NCBI RefSeq assembly: GCF_009738185.1
Contig: NZ_CP046509.1
Location: 2,483,501 to 2,547,500, forward strand
Length of the DNA stretch: 64,000 nt
Reading direction: 5' to 3'
From: Erwinia sorbitola
GTDB lineage: Bacteria; Pseudomonadota; Gammaproteobacteria; Enterobacterales; Enterobacteriaceae
The notes beneath the pieces were generated by a model. The model did no database searches and was not told the origin of the DNA. It worked only from the letters and a program-made list of their open reading frames with translations. Below, one piece after another: positions 35,733 through 44,582 of this stretch; position 1 is the stretch's first letter, and each line of letters starts with the position of its first letter. Position numbers and translations under genes: made by a program.

Positions 35733-36737
35733 TTAGTCCTGGTTGATATTATTCAGCATCATTTGGCCGCCGATCTTCCACGCCTTAAAGCGAGTGAAAT
35801 CCAGCCCGGCAGCCTGCATAGCCTGCTCCAGCACCTGCGGTGGTTCATCCAGTGACTCATCAGCAAGCTCGAATACCCCCCAGTGGATGGGGATGGTCAC
35901 TGGCTGCCCGATGGCCCGGTGTAAAGAGACCGCCTGGTCAGGATCCATGTGCTGGCCCTGCATGAACCATTTTGGTGCATAAGCGCCTACCGGCAGCGCC
36001 GCGAGTGTAAATGGCCCTAAGCGACGGGGAATTTCCAGTAAATCTTCCGCATATCCACTGTCACCGCTAAACCAGAAATTTAGCGTTGCGTTTTGTATTA
36101 CCCAGCCACACCACAACGAGCGGTTGCGATCCCAGAGCGTGCGCATACTCCAGTGACGTGCAGGTACCGCATGAATGGTCAGCCCTCCTGCCTGCGTCTG
36201 CTGCCACCAGTCCAGCGCCACAACCTGATGCGCACCGATGCGCCGGAACCACGCCTGTAATCCCAGCGGCACCACAAAGGTAACGTCAGGAAAACGGCGC
36301 AGGATTTTTTTTATCGTCGGGCGGTCAAGATGATCATAATGATTATGAGAAATCAGCACCACATCCAGCGCAGGCAAGTCATCAATTGCCAGGACTGCGG
36401 GGGTTCTTCGCTGCGGGCCGAGAAAGCTCAGTGGAGAAGCACGGCGGGAGAGCGCCGGGTCAATCAGCGTATAGCGCCCGGCGTTACGCAGAAGTACGCA
36501 GGCATGACCCAGCCACCACACGCTATCCTGACTGCCGCTGAGGTCAGCCGGCTGGCACCATTGACGGATAAATTGTTCATAGCCCTGAGCGGGTGGATGC
36601 GGCAGCCCCTGCTGTTTACGTTCCCGCCGCCAGCGCTTGAGATCGCCGTTTTCACGCAGGTCTGGCGTAAGGTTTTTAAACCCCTCCGGGGTGTGGTGAG
36701 GTTGTGCAGGGTCATACCAGGGATTCTGCCAGGCCAT
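35733..36737 (-). CDS. Metallo-beta-lactamase-fold hydrolase (NAPE-PLD-like)
   Basis: 334 residues. The zinc motif is LISHNHYDHLD (about residue 128), the later histidine is in PARHWS, and SGDSGYAED carries the bridging aspartate. The family includes N-acyl-phosphatidylethanolamine phospholipase D and UlaG-like lactonases; lipid hydrolysis is possible but unproven. The substrate cannot be named. ATG at 36737 has GGAG six bases upstream; an ATG four codons earlier overlaps that site. In E. coli this interval runs from yobF straight to yebO, so the gene is an insertion. It is 19 bases behind yebO on the same strand. Confidence 0.85.
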   Translation of the reverse strand: MAWQNPWYDPAQPHHTPEGFKNLTPDLRENGDLKRWRRERKQQGLPHPPAQGYEQFIRQWCQPADLSGSQDSVWWLGHACVLLRNAGRYTLIDPALSRRASPLSFLGPQRRTPAVLAIDDLPALDVVLISHNHYDHLDRPTIKKILRRFPDVTFVVPLGLQAWFRRIGAHQVVALDWWQQTQAGGLTIHAVPARHWSMRTLWDRNRSLWCGWVIQNATLNFWFSGDSGYAEDLLEIPRRLGPFTLAALPVGAYAPKWFMQGQHMDPDQAVSLHRAIGQPVTIPIHWGVFELADESLDEPPQVLEQAMQAAGLDFTRFKAWKIGGQMMLNNINQD

Positions 36738-36756
36738 AGGCGGCTCCATTAATCGT

Positions 36757-37032
36757 TTAGCGCTCCGGAATCAGACGGGTAAAATCTTTATCCTCACTCT
36801 CATCGCTGGCCTTTGCAGCCTGCTCTTTACCGGCGACAGCGTCAGTCAGACGGCGCAGCATGATATTTTGACGCTTCTGCTCATCAAGCAGTGCTTCCAG
36901 TAACTGAATTTGCTGATTAGCTTTTACGCTGGCCCGGTTGACAAAAAACCACGCCACCAGCCCAATAATAACCAGCGCCACCGCCACACTCATTGAGGCG
37001 ATATCCATCGCCCCTGTTGTCATTTCGTTCAT
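36757..37032 (-). CDS. yebO: Small membrane protein YebO
   Basis: 91 residues (E. coli 95). One N-terminal membrane helix (about 10-31, SMSVAVALVIIGLVAWFFV) followed by a coiled-coil-like stretch (NQQIQLLEALLDEQKRQN) and a charged end. Matches E. coli YebO around NRAS and LLEALLDEQKRQN. Function unknown. In E. coli mgrB follows upstream; it is not here. Confidence 0.92.
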   Translation of the reverse strand: MNEMTTGAMDIASMSVAVALVIIGLVAWFFVNRASVKANQQIQLLEALLDEQKRQNIMLRRLTDAVAGKEQAAKASDESEDKDFTRLIPER

Positions 37033-37262
37033 ACATGCCTCAAAGCTAAAATGGGCTACCGAAGCACGGTAGCGCCGCGGAGATGATTTTACCTGCTCGA
37101 GCGCCAAATGATAGCTGCATCACAAAATAGTCAGACTGCCATCAACTGAGATGATCGGCGGTTTCAGCATCGTCTTATCGATTTTCGTACCCGCTGCCCA
37201 CATGCTGTTATCATAAGCGCGGGCAGTGAGGACACCGCCTGAGAAATAATAAGGGGATACAA

Positions 37263-37499
37263 ATGAAGTTTTTACTACGTATCATTGCATTGCTGGTCAT
37301 CATCTGGCTGGCTATGCTCTTAACAGGCTATGGCGTCCTGACAGGAAGTAATAAAAATGTCGCAGGTATGGGATTACAGTGCCAGTATCTGACGGCGCGT
37401 GGCATGGTGATTGCGCAGTATCTGCACACAGATAGCGGCATTATTGGTGTAACGGACTGTCCTCTGCTGAGGAAAAGTACGGAAGTCGTTGATAACTAG
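37263..37499 (+). CDS. yobH: YobH family membrane-anchored small protein
   Basis: 78 residues (E. coli 79). An N-terminal hydrophobic segment (about 3-25) serves as signal or anchor, then GLQCQYLTARGMV and TDCPLLRKS match E. coli YobH, including the two cysteines that may form a disulfide. Function unknown. AAGGGGA lies before the ATG. Converges with kdgR over a hairpin. Confidence 0.93.
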   Translation: MKFLLRIIALLVIIWLAMLLTGYGVLTGSNKNVAGMGLQCQYLTARGMVIAQYLHTDSGIIGVTDCPLLRKSTEVVDN

Positions 37500-37507
37500 C
37501 ACTTATG

Positions 37508-37530
37508 CGGGCCGACGCAATGTCGGCCCG
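37508..37530. terminator. Hairpin between converging yobH and kdgR
   Basis: Perfect 9-bp stem CGGGCCGAC / GTCGGCCCG with a 5-nt loop; short T content on either side. Confidence 0.7.
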
Positions 37531-37535
37531 TACTG

Positions 37536-38327
37536 TCAGAAAGGATAACTGTGGTAGCCCATCTGTTCAGAGATGGTTTTCGCAGCCTGATGCAGCATGG
37601 CAACATAATCTTTTTTATGCTCTTCAGAGAAACGAATGGTCGGGAAAGAGATACTTAAACCGGCAATCACCACGCCAAAGCGATCGAACACCGGCACAGC
37701 GATACAGCGCAGCCCCTCTTCCTGCTCTTCATTATCCTCACCGTAACCCTGAGAACGAACCTGATCCAGTGCCGGTAACAGGGCAGCGGCGCTATCAAGC
37801 GTCCTGGGTGTACTGCGGGTGAATTCAACACCGGCAAGAATCTCTTCAACTTCAGCACGGTCACGCCATGCCAGCAGCACTTTACCAATGGCGGTACTGT
37901 GCAGCGGGTTACGACGACCAATGCGCGAATACATACGCAGGTTGTATAAAGAATCCACCTTATGGATATACACGATGCTGTCTTCTTCCAGCGCACCAAG
38001 GTGAATGGTCTCTTTGGTCTGACGCGAAATATCACGCATCTGAATATCCGCGCTGCGGATCAAGTCAACATTCTGTAACGCCTTCGCGCCCAGCTCGAAC
38101 AGCTTCAGGGTCAGGGCATATTTCTCTGACTCACCTTCCTGCGATACATAGCCCAGAGTTTTCATGGTTTGCAGGAAACGGTATACGGTACTCTTCGACA
38201 TCATGACACGCTGTGAAAGCTCGGTAATACCGATTTCTCGCTCCTCGCCCAGCGCCTGCAAAATGCCAAATACTTTCATGACCGAAGAGACGGAATCTGG
38301 TTGTTTATCGGAATCGGCACTGCTCAT
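37536..38327 (-). CDS. kdgR: Pectin/2-keto-3-deoxygluconate repressor KdgR
   Basis: IclR-family regulator of 263 residues, the E. coli length. The winged helix is at about residues 32-60 (ITELSQRVMMSKSTVYRFLQ) and the effector domain fills the rest. It represses genes for uptake and breakdown of pectin-derived keto-deoxy sugars until 2-keto-3-deoxygluconate binds. Two boxes fitting its consensus are in this window, one before kdgR and one before eda. Confidence 0.96.
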   Translation of the reverse strand: MSSADSDKQPDSVSSVMKVFGILQALGEEREIGITELSQRVMMSKSTVYRFLQTMKTLGYVSQEGESEKYALTLKLFELGAKALQNVDLIRSADIQMRDISRQTKETIHLGALEEDSIVYIHKVDSLYNLRMYSRIGRRNPLHSTAIGKVLLAWRDRAEVEEILAGVEFTRSTPRTLDSAAALLPALDQVRSQGYGEDNEEQEEGLRCIAVPVFDRFGVVIAGLSISFPTIRFSEEHKKDYVAMLHQAAKTISEQMGYHSYPF

Positions 38328-38352
38328 GTTTTACCTTTTCTGTTTTATAAAA

Positions 38353-38371
38353 AATGGAACGCTATTTCCAG
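38353..38371. promoter_or_regulatory. KdgR-type box in the kdgR/yebQ interval
   Basis: AATGGAACGCTATTTCCAG fits the KdgR consensus AATRAAAYRNYRTTTYATT at 15 of 19 positions and contains the perfect inverted repeat TGGAA/TTCCA. It lies 26 bases before the kdgR start, suited to autorepression. Confidence 0.5.
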
Positions 38372-38514
38372 TATACGTACCCCCCCGGCGCTGTGCAACG
38401 ACCAGCGGCTTATGGCGGACACATCCGCTGATAGTTTTCAGCCGGTTACCGACTGGCAATAATTATTAAAACCATTAGCATGATGATATTCGCCCTTCTG
38501 ACTATTTTATTATC

Positions 38515-39894
38515 ATGCCTGCTGAAACATCGACTGACGGTTTACCGCTACCCCAGCGCTATGGGGCAATTGTGGCTATTGCGCTCGGCATTACCGTTGC
38601 CGTGCTCGATGGTGCGATCGCTAATGTCGCCCTCCCGACCATTGCCCGCGAACTGCACGCCAGCCCGGCACAATCAATCTGGATTGTGAATGCCTACCAG
38701 CTGGCGATAATTGTTTCGCTGCTGTCACTGGCTTTCCTCGGAGATATGCTCGGCTATCGCCGCGTTTACCAGTGCGGCCTGGTGGTGTTTACCTGTACCT
38801 CGTTATTCTGCGCACTCTCCGATTCACTGACCATGTTAACCTTTGCTCGTGTGCTGCAAGGTTTTGGTGGGGCGGCACTTATGAGCGTCAATACCGCCCT
38901 GATACGAATAATTTATCCTCAGCGCTTTCTGGGACGGGGGATGGGGATTAACTCACTGATCGTCGCCGTCTCCAGCGCCGCAGGCCCCACCGTCGCCGCC
39001 GCCATTTTATCTGTCGCTTCGTGGCAGTGGCTGTTCCTGATTAATATCCCGGTTGGCATTGCCGCTCTTTTTCTGGCTCTGCGTTTTCTGCCAGACAATC
39101 AGCAAAAGTCCAGGGGGCAACGCTTTGACATTATCAGCGGCGTAATGAACGCCCTCACCTTTGGCCTGCTTATCTCACTACTCAGCGGCTTTGCTCAGGG
39201 TGTAAACGGCAGAGTGTTGCTGGCGGAGTTACTGTTGCTGCTGGTGGTGGGTACGCTCTTTATTCGCCGTCAGCTGCGCATGACGTTTCCGCTGCTGCCG
39301 GTGGATCTGTTTCGTATTCCGCTCTTTGCACTTTCGATTGGCACTTCGGTCTGTTCTTTCTGCGCACAGATGCTGGCGATGGTTTCACTGCCGTTCTTTT
39401 TGCAGGGCACGTTAGGGCGTAGTGAAGTTGCCACGGGACTGCTGCTGACGCCGTGGCCGCTGGCCACTATGGTGATGGCACCGATTGCTGGCAGGTTGAT
39501 AGAGCGCATTCATGCCGGGCTGCTTGGAGCCATCGGACTGGCGATGTTTGCCAGCGGGCTGTTCGCGCTGGCGCTACTTCCCGCCAGCCCGACAGACGTG
39601 GATATTGTCTGGCGCATGATGCTGTGTGGTGCCGGATTTGGTCTGTTTCAGTCACCGAACAACCATACAATTATTACCTCAGCCCCGCGTCACCGCAGCG
39701 GCGGCGCCAGCGGAATGCTGGGTACCGCACGGCTGCTTGGGCAGGCCAGCGGTGCCGCGCTGGTGGCACTGATGTTTAATCTTTTCAACACGCAGGGAAC
39801 CCACCTTTCGCTGCTGCTGGCAGGCAGCTTCGCTACCGTAGCAATGCTGGTAAGCGCTTTACGTATCACTCAGCCGCGTAACCTGTCAGCATAA
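38515..39894 (+). CDS. yebQ: MFS transporter YebQ (DHA2, 14 helices)
   Basis: 459 residues (E. coli 457). Motif C-like and N-terminal features include VLDGAIANVALPTIARELH and LAFLGDMLGYRRVYQ (motif A), and NNHTIITSAP near the end. DHA2 members export drugs or toxic compounds; no substrate is established. Divergent from kdgR, as in E. coli. Confidence 0.92.
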   Translation: MPAETSTDGLPLPQRYGAIVAIALGITVAVLDGAIANVALPTIARELHASPAQSIWIVNAYQLAIIVSLLSLAFLGDMLGYRRVYQCGLVVFTCTSLFCALSDSLTMLTFARVLQGFGGAALMSVNTALIRIIYPQRFLGRGMGINSLIVAVSSAAGPTVAAAILSVASWQWLFLINIPVGIAALFLALRFLPDNQQKSRGQRFDIISGVMNALTFGLLISLLSGFAQGVNGRVLLAELLLLLVVGTLFIRRQLRMTFPLLPVDLFRIPLFALSIGTSVCSFCAQMLAMVSLPFFLQGTLGRSEVATGLLLTPWPLATMVMAPIAGRLIERIHAGLLGAIGLAMFASGLFALALLPASPTDVDIVWRMMLCGAGFGLFQSPNNHTIITSAPRHRSGGASGMLGTARLLGQASGAALVALMFNLFNTQGTHLSLLLAGSFATVAMLVSALRITQPRNLSA

Positions 39895-39920
39895 AAAAAC
39901 CCGCCGAAAGGCGGGTTTTT
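39893..39920. terminator. Bidirectional terminator between yebQ and htpX
   Basis: Arms AACCCGCC and GGCGGGTT close a GAAA tetraloop, with an A run and a T run on the two sides. Confidence 0.92.
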
Positions 39921-39938
39921 ACTTTTACAGAATGGTGA

Positions 39939-40820
39939 TTATTTCAGGTATTCACCGGTACGCAGCGCTTCAATACGTTTATCCAGCGGCGGGTGAGACA
40001 TAAACAGCTCACTCAGCGACTTGGATTTACCATTAATGCAAAGCGCCATCATACTGCTGGCTTCCTGCGGCTCGTAGCTGGTTTTCAGACGCTGCAACGC
40101 AGCAATCATCTTTTCACGACCGGCAAGACGTGCCGCACCAGCATCTGCATGAAACTCACGGTGACGTGAGAACCACATGGTGATGATGCTGGCAACGATA
40201 CCAAACACCAGTTCAAGCACCATTGAAACCGCGAAATAAACCAGTGGGTTCCCGTTACCGCTTCCCTCTTCATCGCGGTTGCCTGACATAAAGCCTGCGG
40301 CCAGCTGCGCCAGAATACGCGAAATAAAGATAACGAAGGTGTTCACAACACCCTGAATCAGCGTCATCGTAACCATATCACCATTAGCAATATGGCTGAT
40401 TTCGTGTGCCAGCACCGCTTCTGCTTCATCGCGGCTCATGTTCTGCAACAGGCCAGTGGATACTGCCACCAGCGAAGCATCACGACGGGCACCGGTGGCA
40501 AAGGCGTTGATATCAGGCGCATGGTAAATAGCTACCTGAGGCATAGCGATGCCCGCCTGCTGCGCCTGGCGCCCCACGGTTTGCATCAGCCAGCGTTCGG
40601 TTTCGTTACGTGGCTGCTCAATGACTTCACCGCCAACGGAACGTAACGCCATCCACTTCGACATCAGCAGTGAAACAAACGCACCGCCGAAGCCAAACAG
40701 ACCCGCCATAATCATCAGGCCCATAACGCTGCTTGACTGGATCCCTGTCAGGCTGAGGATCAGCCCGAAAACCACCATCACCCCAAGGTTGGTTAGCAGG
40801 AAAAGAGCAATACGCATCAT
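39939..40820 (-). CDS. htpX: Membrane-bound zinc protease HtpX
   Basis: 293 residues, the E. coli length. Two N-terminal helices (about 4-25, 34-55), the zinc motif VLAHEISHIANGD (about residue 138), and two more hydrophobic segments. It cleaves misfolded inner-membrane proteins alongside FtsH and is Cpx-induced in E. coli. Confidence 0.97.
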   Translation of the reverse strand: MMRIALFLLTNLGVMVVFGLILSLTGIQSSSVMGLMIMAGLFGFGGAFVSLLMSKWMALRSVGGEVIEQPRNETERWLMQTVGRQAQQAGIAMPQVAIYHAPDINAFATGARRDASLVAVSTGLLQNMSRDEAEAVLAHEISHIANGDMVTMTLIQGVVNTFVIFISRILAQLAAGFMSGNRDEEGSGNGNPLVYFAVSMVLELVFGIVASIITMWFSRHREFHADAGAARLAGREKMIAALQRLKTSYEPQEASSMMALCINGKSKSLSELFMSHPPLDKRIEALRTGEYLK

Positions 40821-40968
40821 ATAATTTATTCTTCCTCAGTTATTCCGCTATTCGCGTAACACCATCGTAAGGTCAATACTGCACTTTTCAAGCACTCTTA
40901 ATCTTTAAGTGTCTAAAAAGACATAACTTTACAATTTGTCTTATTTTTTAAACCACATAGAACGAGGT

Positions 40969-41000
40969 AAAAAAAAGCACAGCGGATGCTGTGCTTTTTC
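40969..41000 (-). terminator. Terminator after prc
   Basis: Eight-bp stem AGCACAGC / GCTGTGCT with a 4-nt loop; the minus strand then runs into T. It stands 2 bases behind the prc stop. Confidence 0.88.
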
Positions 41001-41002
41001 GG

Positions 41003-43048
41003 TTAATTTGCCGCTGCCGGTGTTGCTGGCGGCTGCTGTTTTTCAAGCTGCGCGAGGTCTTCAGCAATCTTCACCGTTTCATCAAGATACGGATCCGGCT
41101 CCTTGTAATCCTTCGGCAGATCGTCAAGTTTAGCCAACGGTTTCTTCCCTTCGGCTTTCAGGCGCGCGTTAATACGCTCCAGACGCAGAGCATCATCCTC
41201 ATGGTTCTCTTTCTCACGCTCGGCAAGATTGAGGGAGATGATATTGCGCTTATCTTTATTAGCATTAAAGCGGGCAATATCTTTGATGATGTACTGGAAC
41301 TCAGCATCCTTAGCAATGCGATCCTGATGGTCTTTCAGCAGCTGCGGTAAGAACGGTTTAATATCGCCTGTTTTCACGTAGGTTGCAGCTTTAACGCTGT
41401 CCCACGGTAAGGCGTTATCCTCGAACTTCTCACCGGTTTCTACCGCTTCCACACCGGTTGGCATCAGCAGATCCGGGGTTACCCCTTTACGCTGAGTGCT
41501 GCCGCCGTTGATACGGTAGAACTTCTGAATAGTGTACTGAACAGAACCCAGCGCTGGCCACTCAGGACGCAGCATCTGATCGTAGATACGATTCAGGGAG
41601 CGATACTGCTGCACGGTGCCCTTACCAAAGGTAGGCTCACCCACAATCAGCGCACGGCCATAATCCTGCATAGCAGCGGCAAATATTTCAGAAGCCGAGG
41701 CACTGAAACGGTCAACCAGCACCACCAGCGGGCCTTTATAATAAGTCACACCGTCGGTGTCGCTGTCCTGACGGATCTTGCCATTATTATCGCGCACCTG
41801 CACAACCGGGCCGCTCGGGATAAACAGACCGGAAAGCGATACGGCTTCCGTCAGCGCTCCGCCGCCGTTGGTACGCAGGTCAATCACGATGCTGTCAACG
41901 TTTTGCTTTTGCAGTTTTTGCAGCTGCACTTTTACGTCATCAGTCAGCCCGACATAGAAGCCTGGAATATCCAGTACGCCAACTTTCTGTTTGCCGACGT
42001 TATGCACGGACATTTTTACCGCGCGATCTTCCAGACGGATTTTTTCACGCGTCAACGTAACGGTACGGGTTTTAGTCCCTTTACCGGCAGGCAGAATTTC
42101 CAGCCGTACTTTGCTGCCTTTCGGGCCTTTAATCTGCGCTACTACATCATCCAGACGCCAGCCGATTACATCAACCACAGGCTTGCCCGGCTGACCAACG
42201 CCGACAATACGATCGCCAACGGTAATGGTTTTGCTCTTAGCGGCCGGTCCGCCTGCCACCATAGAGTTGATGACGGTATAGTCATCATCCATTTGCAACA
42301 CAGCACCAATACCTTCCAGGGAGAGGCTCATTTCGGTGTTGAACTGCTCGGTGTTGCGCGGTGAGAGATAGTTCGTGTGCGGATCAATTTCATGCGCAAA
42401 CGCCGTCATTGCCAGCTGGAACACATCTTCACTGTTGCTCTGCGCCAGGCGGCGTATCGCGAACTGATAGCGTTTGGTGAGAACCTCGCGGATCTCTTTC
42501 TCATCTTTACCGGCCAGCTTGAGGCTCAATTCATCGTATTTGACTTTAGCATCCCACAGGGCGTTCAGCTCTGCGGTGCTTTTAGGCCACGGTGCTTTGC
42601 TACGATCGATATCGATGGTGTCGTTGCCGGTGAAATTCATCGGCTTATTCAGCACGGATAACGCGTACTGATAACGTTCAAATCGGCGTTTTTGCGTCAG
42701 ATTGTACAGATCATAAAACGCCGAAAGCTGGCCGCTTTTAAACTCTTCGCCCAGCGTAGTTTTCTTGTCCGCATATTGCATAATATCCGACTCCAGCAGC
42801 ACATTGTGGCTGTAGTCGAGCAGGTTCAGATAGCGGTCAAAGATTTTAGCGGAAAAATCTTTGTTGAGATCGAACTGGCGATAATGGGATCGGGTAAAAC
42901 GGGAGGTAACACGCTCACTTACCGTGGCATGCTGTGCTTCCTGATGTAGCTGCGGAAGTTGATCGGCACGCGTAATAGCGTCGGCCGCAAAAACATTGCC
43001 TGCGATAAACAGGCCCGCAATCATGGTGCTTTTAAAAAGAGTGTTCAT
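41003..43048 (-). CDS. prc: Tail-specific protease Prc (Tsp)
   Basis: 681 residues (E. coli 682). A signal peptide (about 1-22, ending VFAAD) sends it to the periplasm. The PDZ domain is around 240-320, and the serine-lysine dyad lies in DRFSASASEIFAAAM and EPTFGKGTVQQ. It degrades proteins from their C-termini, including FtsI precursor and peptidoglycan hydrolase MepS with NlpI. Nineteen bases after proQ on the same strand, the usual proQ-prc operon. Confidence 0.97.
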   Translation of the reverse strand: MNTLFKSTMIAGLFIAGNVFAADAITRADQLPQLHQEAQHATVSERVTSRFTRSHYRQFDLNKDFSAKIFDRYLNLLDYSHNVLLESDIMQYADKKTTLGEEFKSGQLSAFYDLYNLTQKRRFERYQYALSVLNKPMNFTGNDTIDIDRSKAPWPKSTAELNALWDAKVKYDELSLKLAGKDEKEIREVLTKRYQFAIRRLAQSNSEDVFQLAMTAFAHEIDPHTNYLSPRNTEQFNTEMSLSLEGIGAVLQMDDDYTVINSMVAGGPAAKSKTITVGDRIVGVGQPGKPVVDVIGWRLDDVVAQIKGPKGSKVRLEILPAGKGTKTRTVTLTREKIRLEDRAVKMSVHNVGKQKVGVLDIPGFYVGLTDDVKVQLQKLQKQNVDSIVIDLRTNGGGALTEAVSLSGLFIPSGPVVQVRDNNGKIRQDSDTDGVTYYKGPLVVLVDRFSASASEIFAAAMQDYGRALIVGEPTFGKGTVQQYRSLNRIYDQMLRPEWPALGSVQYTIQKFYRINGGSTQRKGVTPDLLMPTGVEAVETGEKFEDNALPWDSVKAATYVKTGDIKPFLPQLLKDHQDRIAKDAEFQYIIKDIARFNANKDKRNIISLNLAEREKENHEDDALRLERINARLKAEGKKPLAKLDDLPKDYKEPDPYLDETVKIAEDLAQLEKQQPPATPAAAN

Positions 43049-43067
43049 GCCCTGATTAGCCTCCGTA

Positions 43068-43760
43068 TCAGAACTGCAAGTGTTCTGCGCGTACTATCAT
43101 TGCCAGGCCGGAAGCTAACTGAACCCGGACGCCATCTTTGGAAATTTCCAAAATGGTGGCATCCATCGCACTTTTACCTGCGGTCACTTTAATGCTCTGG
43201 CCTACTTGCAACGCTGATGTGTCGGTAACCGGTTTGCGTGGCTCCGGCTGTGTTTCTACACGAGGTGTGGAAGAGCCTGTTTCGGCCTGAGGGCGTGCAG
43301 GTTTGCTACGCACTTTACGTGGCTGCTCACCCTCTGCCGCAGGTTTACGAACAGGTTTACGCGGACGACGCGGAGCAGTTTCTTCACCTGCTTCACGCTT
43401 TTTCGCCTGCTGCTGTTCGCGCTGTGCCTGCACACGTGCTTTCGCTTCTTCAAGCTGTTTGCGCGCATGTTCTACATGCTGTTCGTCAAGCTGACCACAG
43501 GCATTGCCATCAAGGTCAACACGCGTCGCACCAGCTTTGATGCCATAAAGATAGCGCCAACTTGAAGTATACAGACGCAGTGCGGAGCGAAGCTGAGTTT
43601 TACTCAGACCCATTTCGCCCTGCACGCGGTCGACTAAATCTTGAAAGATGCCGATTTTAAGCGGTCGTGCTTCCCCTTCTGAGCTAAAGCATTGGGGAAA
43701 ACGCTCTGCCAGAAAGGCGATGACTTCTTTGGTGCTATTCAACTTAGGTTGATTTTCCAT
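43068..43760 (-). CDS. proQ: RNA chaperone ProQ
   Basis: 230 residues (E. coli 232). The N-terminal FinO-like RNA-binding domain (about 1-120, AFLAERFPQCFS, LRSALRLYTSSWRYL) is followed by a basic linker rich in K, R, P and Q, and a small C-terminal domain (ISKDGVRVQLASGLAMIV). It binds many sRNAs and mRNA 3' ends. Upstream of prc. Confidence 0.97.
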   Translation of the reverse strand: MENQPKLNSTKEVIAFLAERFPQCFSSEGEARPLKIGIFQDLVDRVQGEMGLSKTQLRSALRLYTSSWRYLYGIKAGATRVDLDGNACGQLDEQHVEHARKQLEEAKARVQAQREQQQAKKREAGEETAPRRPRKPVRKPAAEGEQPRKVRSKPARPQAETGSSTPRVETQPEPRKPVTDTSALQVGQSIKVTAGKSAMDATILEISKDGVRVQLASGLAMIVRAEHLQF

Positions 43761-43856
43761 GAAATTTCCTGATTACAACGGGTTTGCCAATCAGCGCGGG
43801 CATGAACAGGCGTCATTATAATGACACCATCAGCAAATGCTACGTGATCCAGCGCT

Positions 43857-44357
43857 TTAGGTGCGTTTCATGTGAATAAATTTTTCCACATCCGATCCGG
43901 CAAGCACCTCACAAAGCCCGTCCGTCAACGCTTTTAGCCCCGCTTCATCCTCACTGTCAAAGCGGTTGTATTCCACACTATCAATATCCAGGACACCGAT
44001 TACACTGCCGTTAACCACCAGCGGCAACACAATTTCTGCATTGCTGGCAGCATCGCAGGCAATATGTCCGGGGAAAGCATGCACGTCATCTACACGCTGT
44101 ACGGTGTTCTCCGCCACGGCGGTTCCGCAGACACCACGTCCAACAGGAATACGCACGCAGGCGATTTTTCCCTGGAACGGGCCAAGCACCAGCGTCTTTT
44201 CTTCCGTTAACAAATAAAACCCTGCCCAGTTAACCCCATCAAGACGTTCGTATAAAAGCGCGCTACAATTGCCCATCGCCGCGAGAAAACTGGTTTCGCC
44301 GCTGAGTAATGCACGCATATCACGATTGAGGTCGGTATAAAATTCTGCTTTTGTCAT
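43857..44357 (-). CDS. msrC: Free methionine-(R)-sulfoxide reductase MsrC
   Basis: 166 residues (E. coli 165), a GAF-domain enzyme. The three redox cysteines are present in CVRIPVGRGVCGTAVAE and GHIACDAASN, with spacing like E. coli C84, C94 and C118. It reduces free Met-R-SO using thioredoxin. Divergent from letA. Confidence 0.96.
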   Translation of the reverse strand: MTKAEFYTDLNRDMRALLSGETSFLAAMGNCSALLYERLDGVNWAGFYLLTEEKTLVLGPFQGKIACVRIPVGRGVCGTAVAENTVQRVDDVHAFPGHIACDAASNAEIVLPLVVNGSVIGVLDIDSVEYNRFDSEDEAGLKALTDGLCEVLAGSDVEKFIHMKRT

Positions 44358-44582
44358 TGTTTAACCATTGTAGAAACGATGACGACACAGCAAAGCCTGC
44401 ATCGCCCGATAAAATTAGCATTAAAAAACCAGCGGGCAAGATGATTCAATCTATTAGTTACTATAACCTTAGATGTATCCGAATACTGAAGCATGGCTAT
44501 ACTGAGTCTTGCTCTCATGGCGTTAATCAGCCTTAACCCTGCCCTCCACCTGCGCTGTGTGGGCAAAAGCACGATCGGGAAT

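Noticed and set aside
41903..42364. Plus-strand 153-codon frame inside prc
   Set aside because: Antisense shadow of prc; the prc product is full length and catalytically intact.
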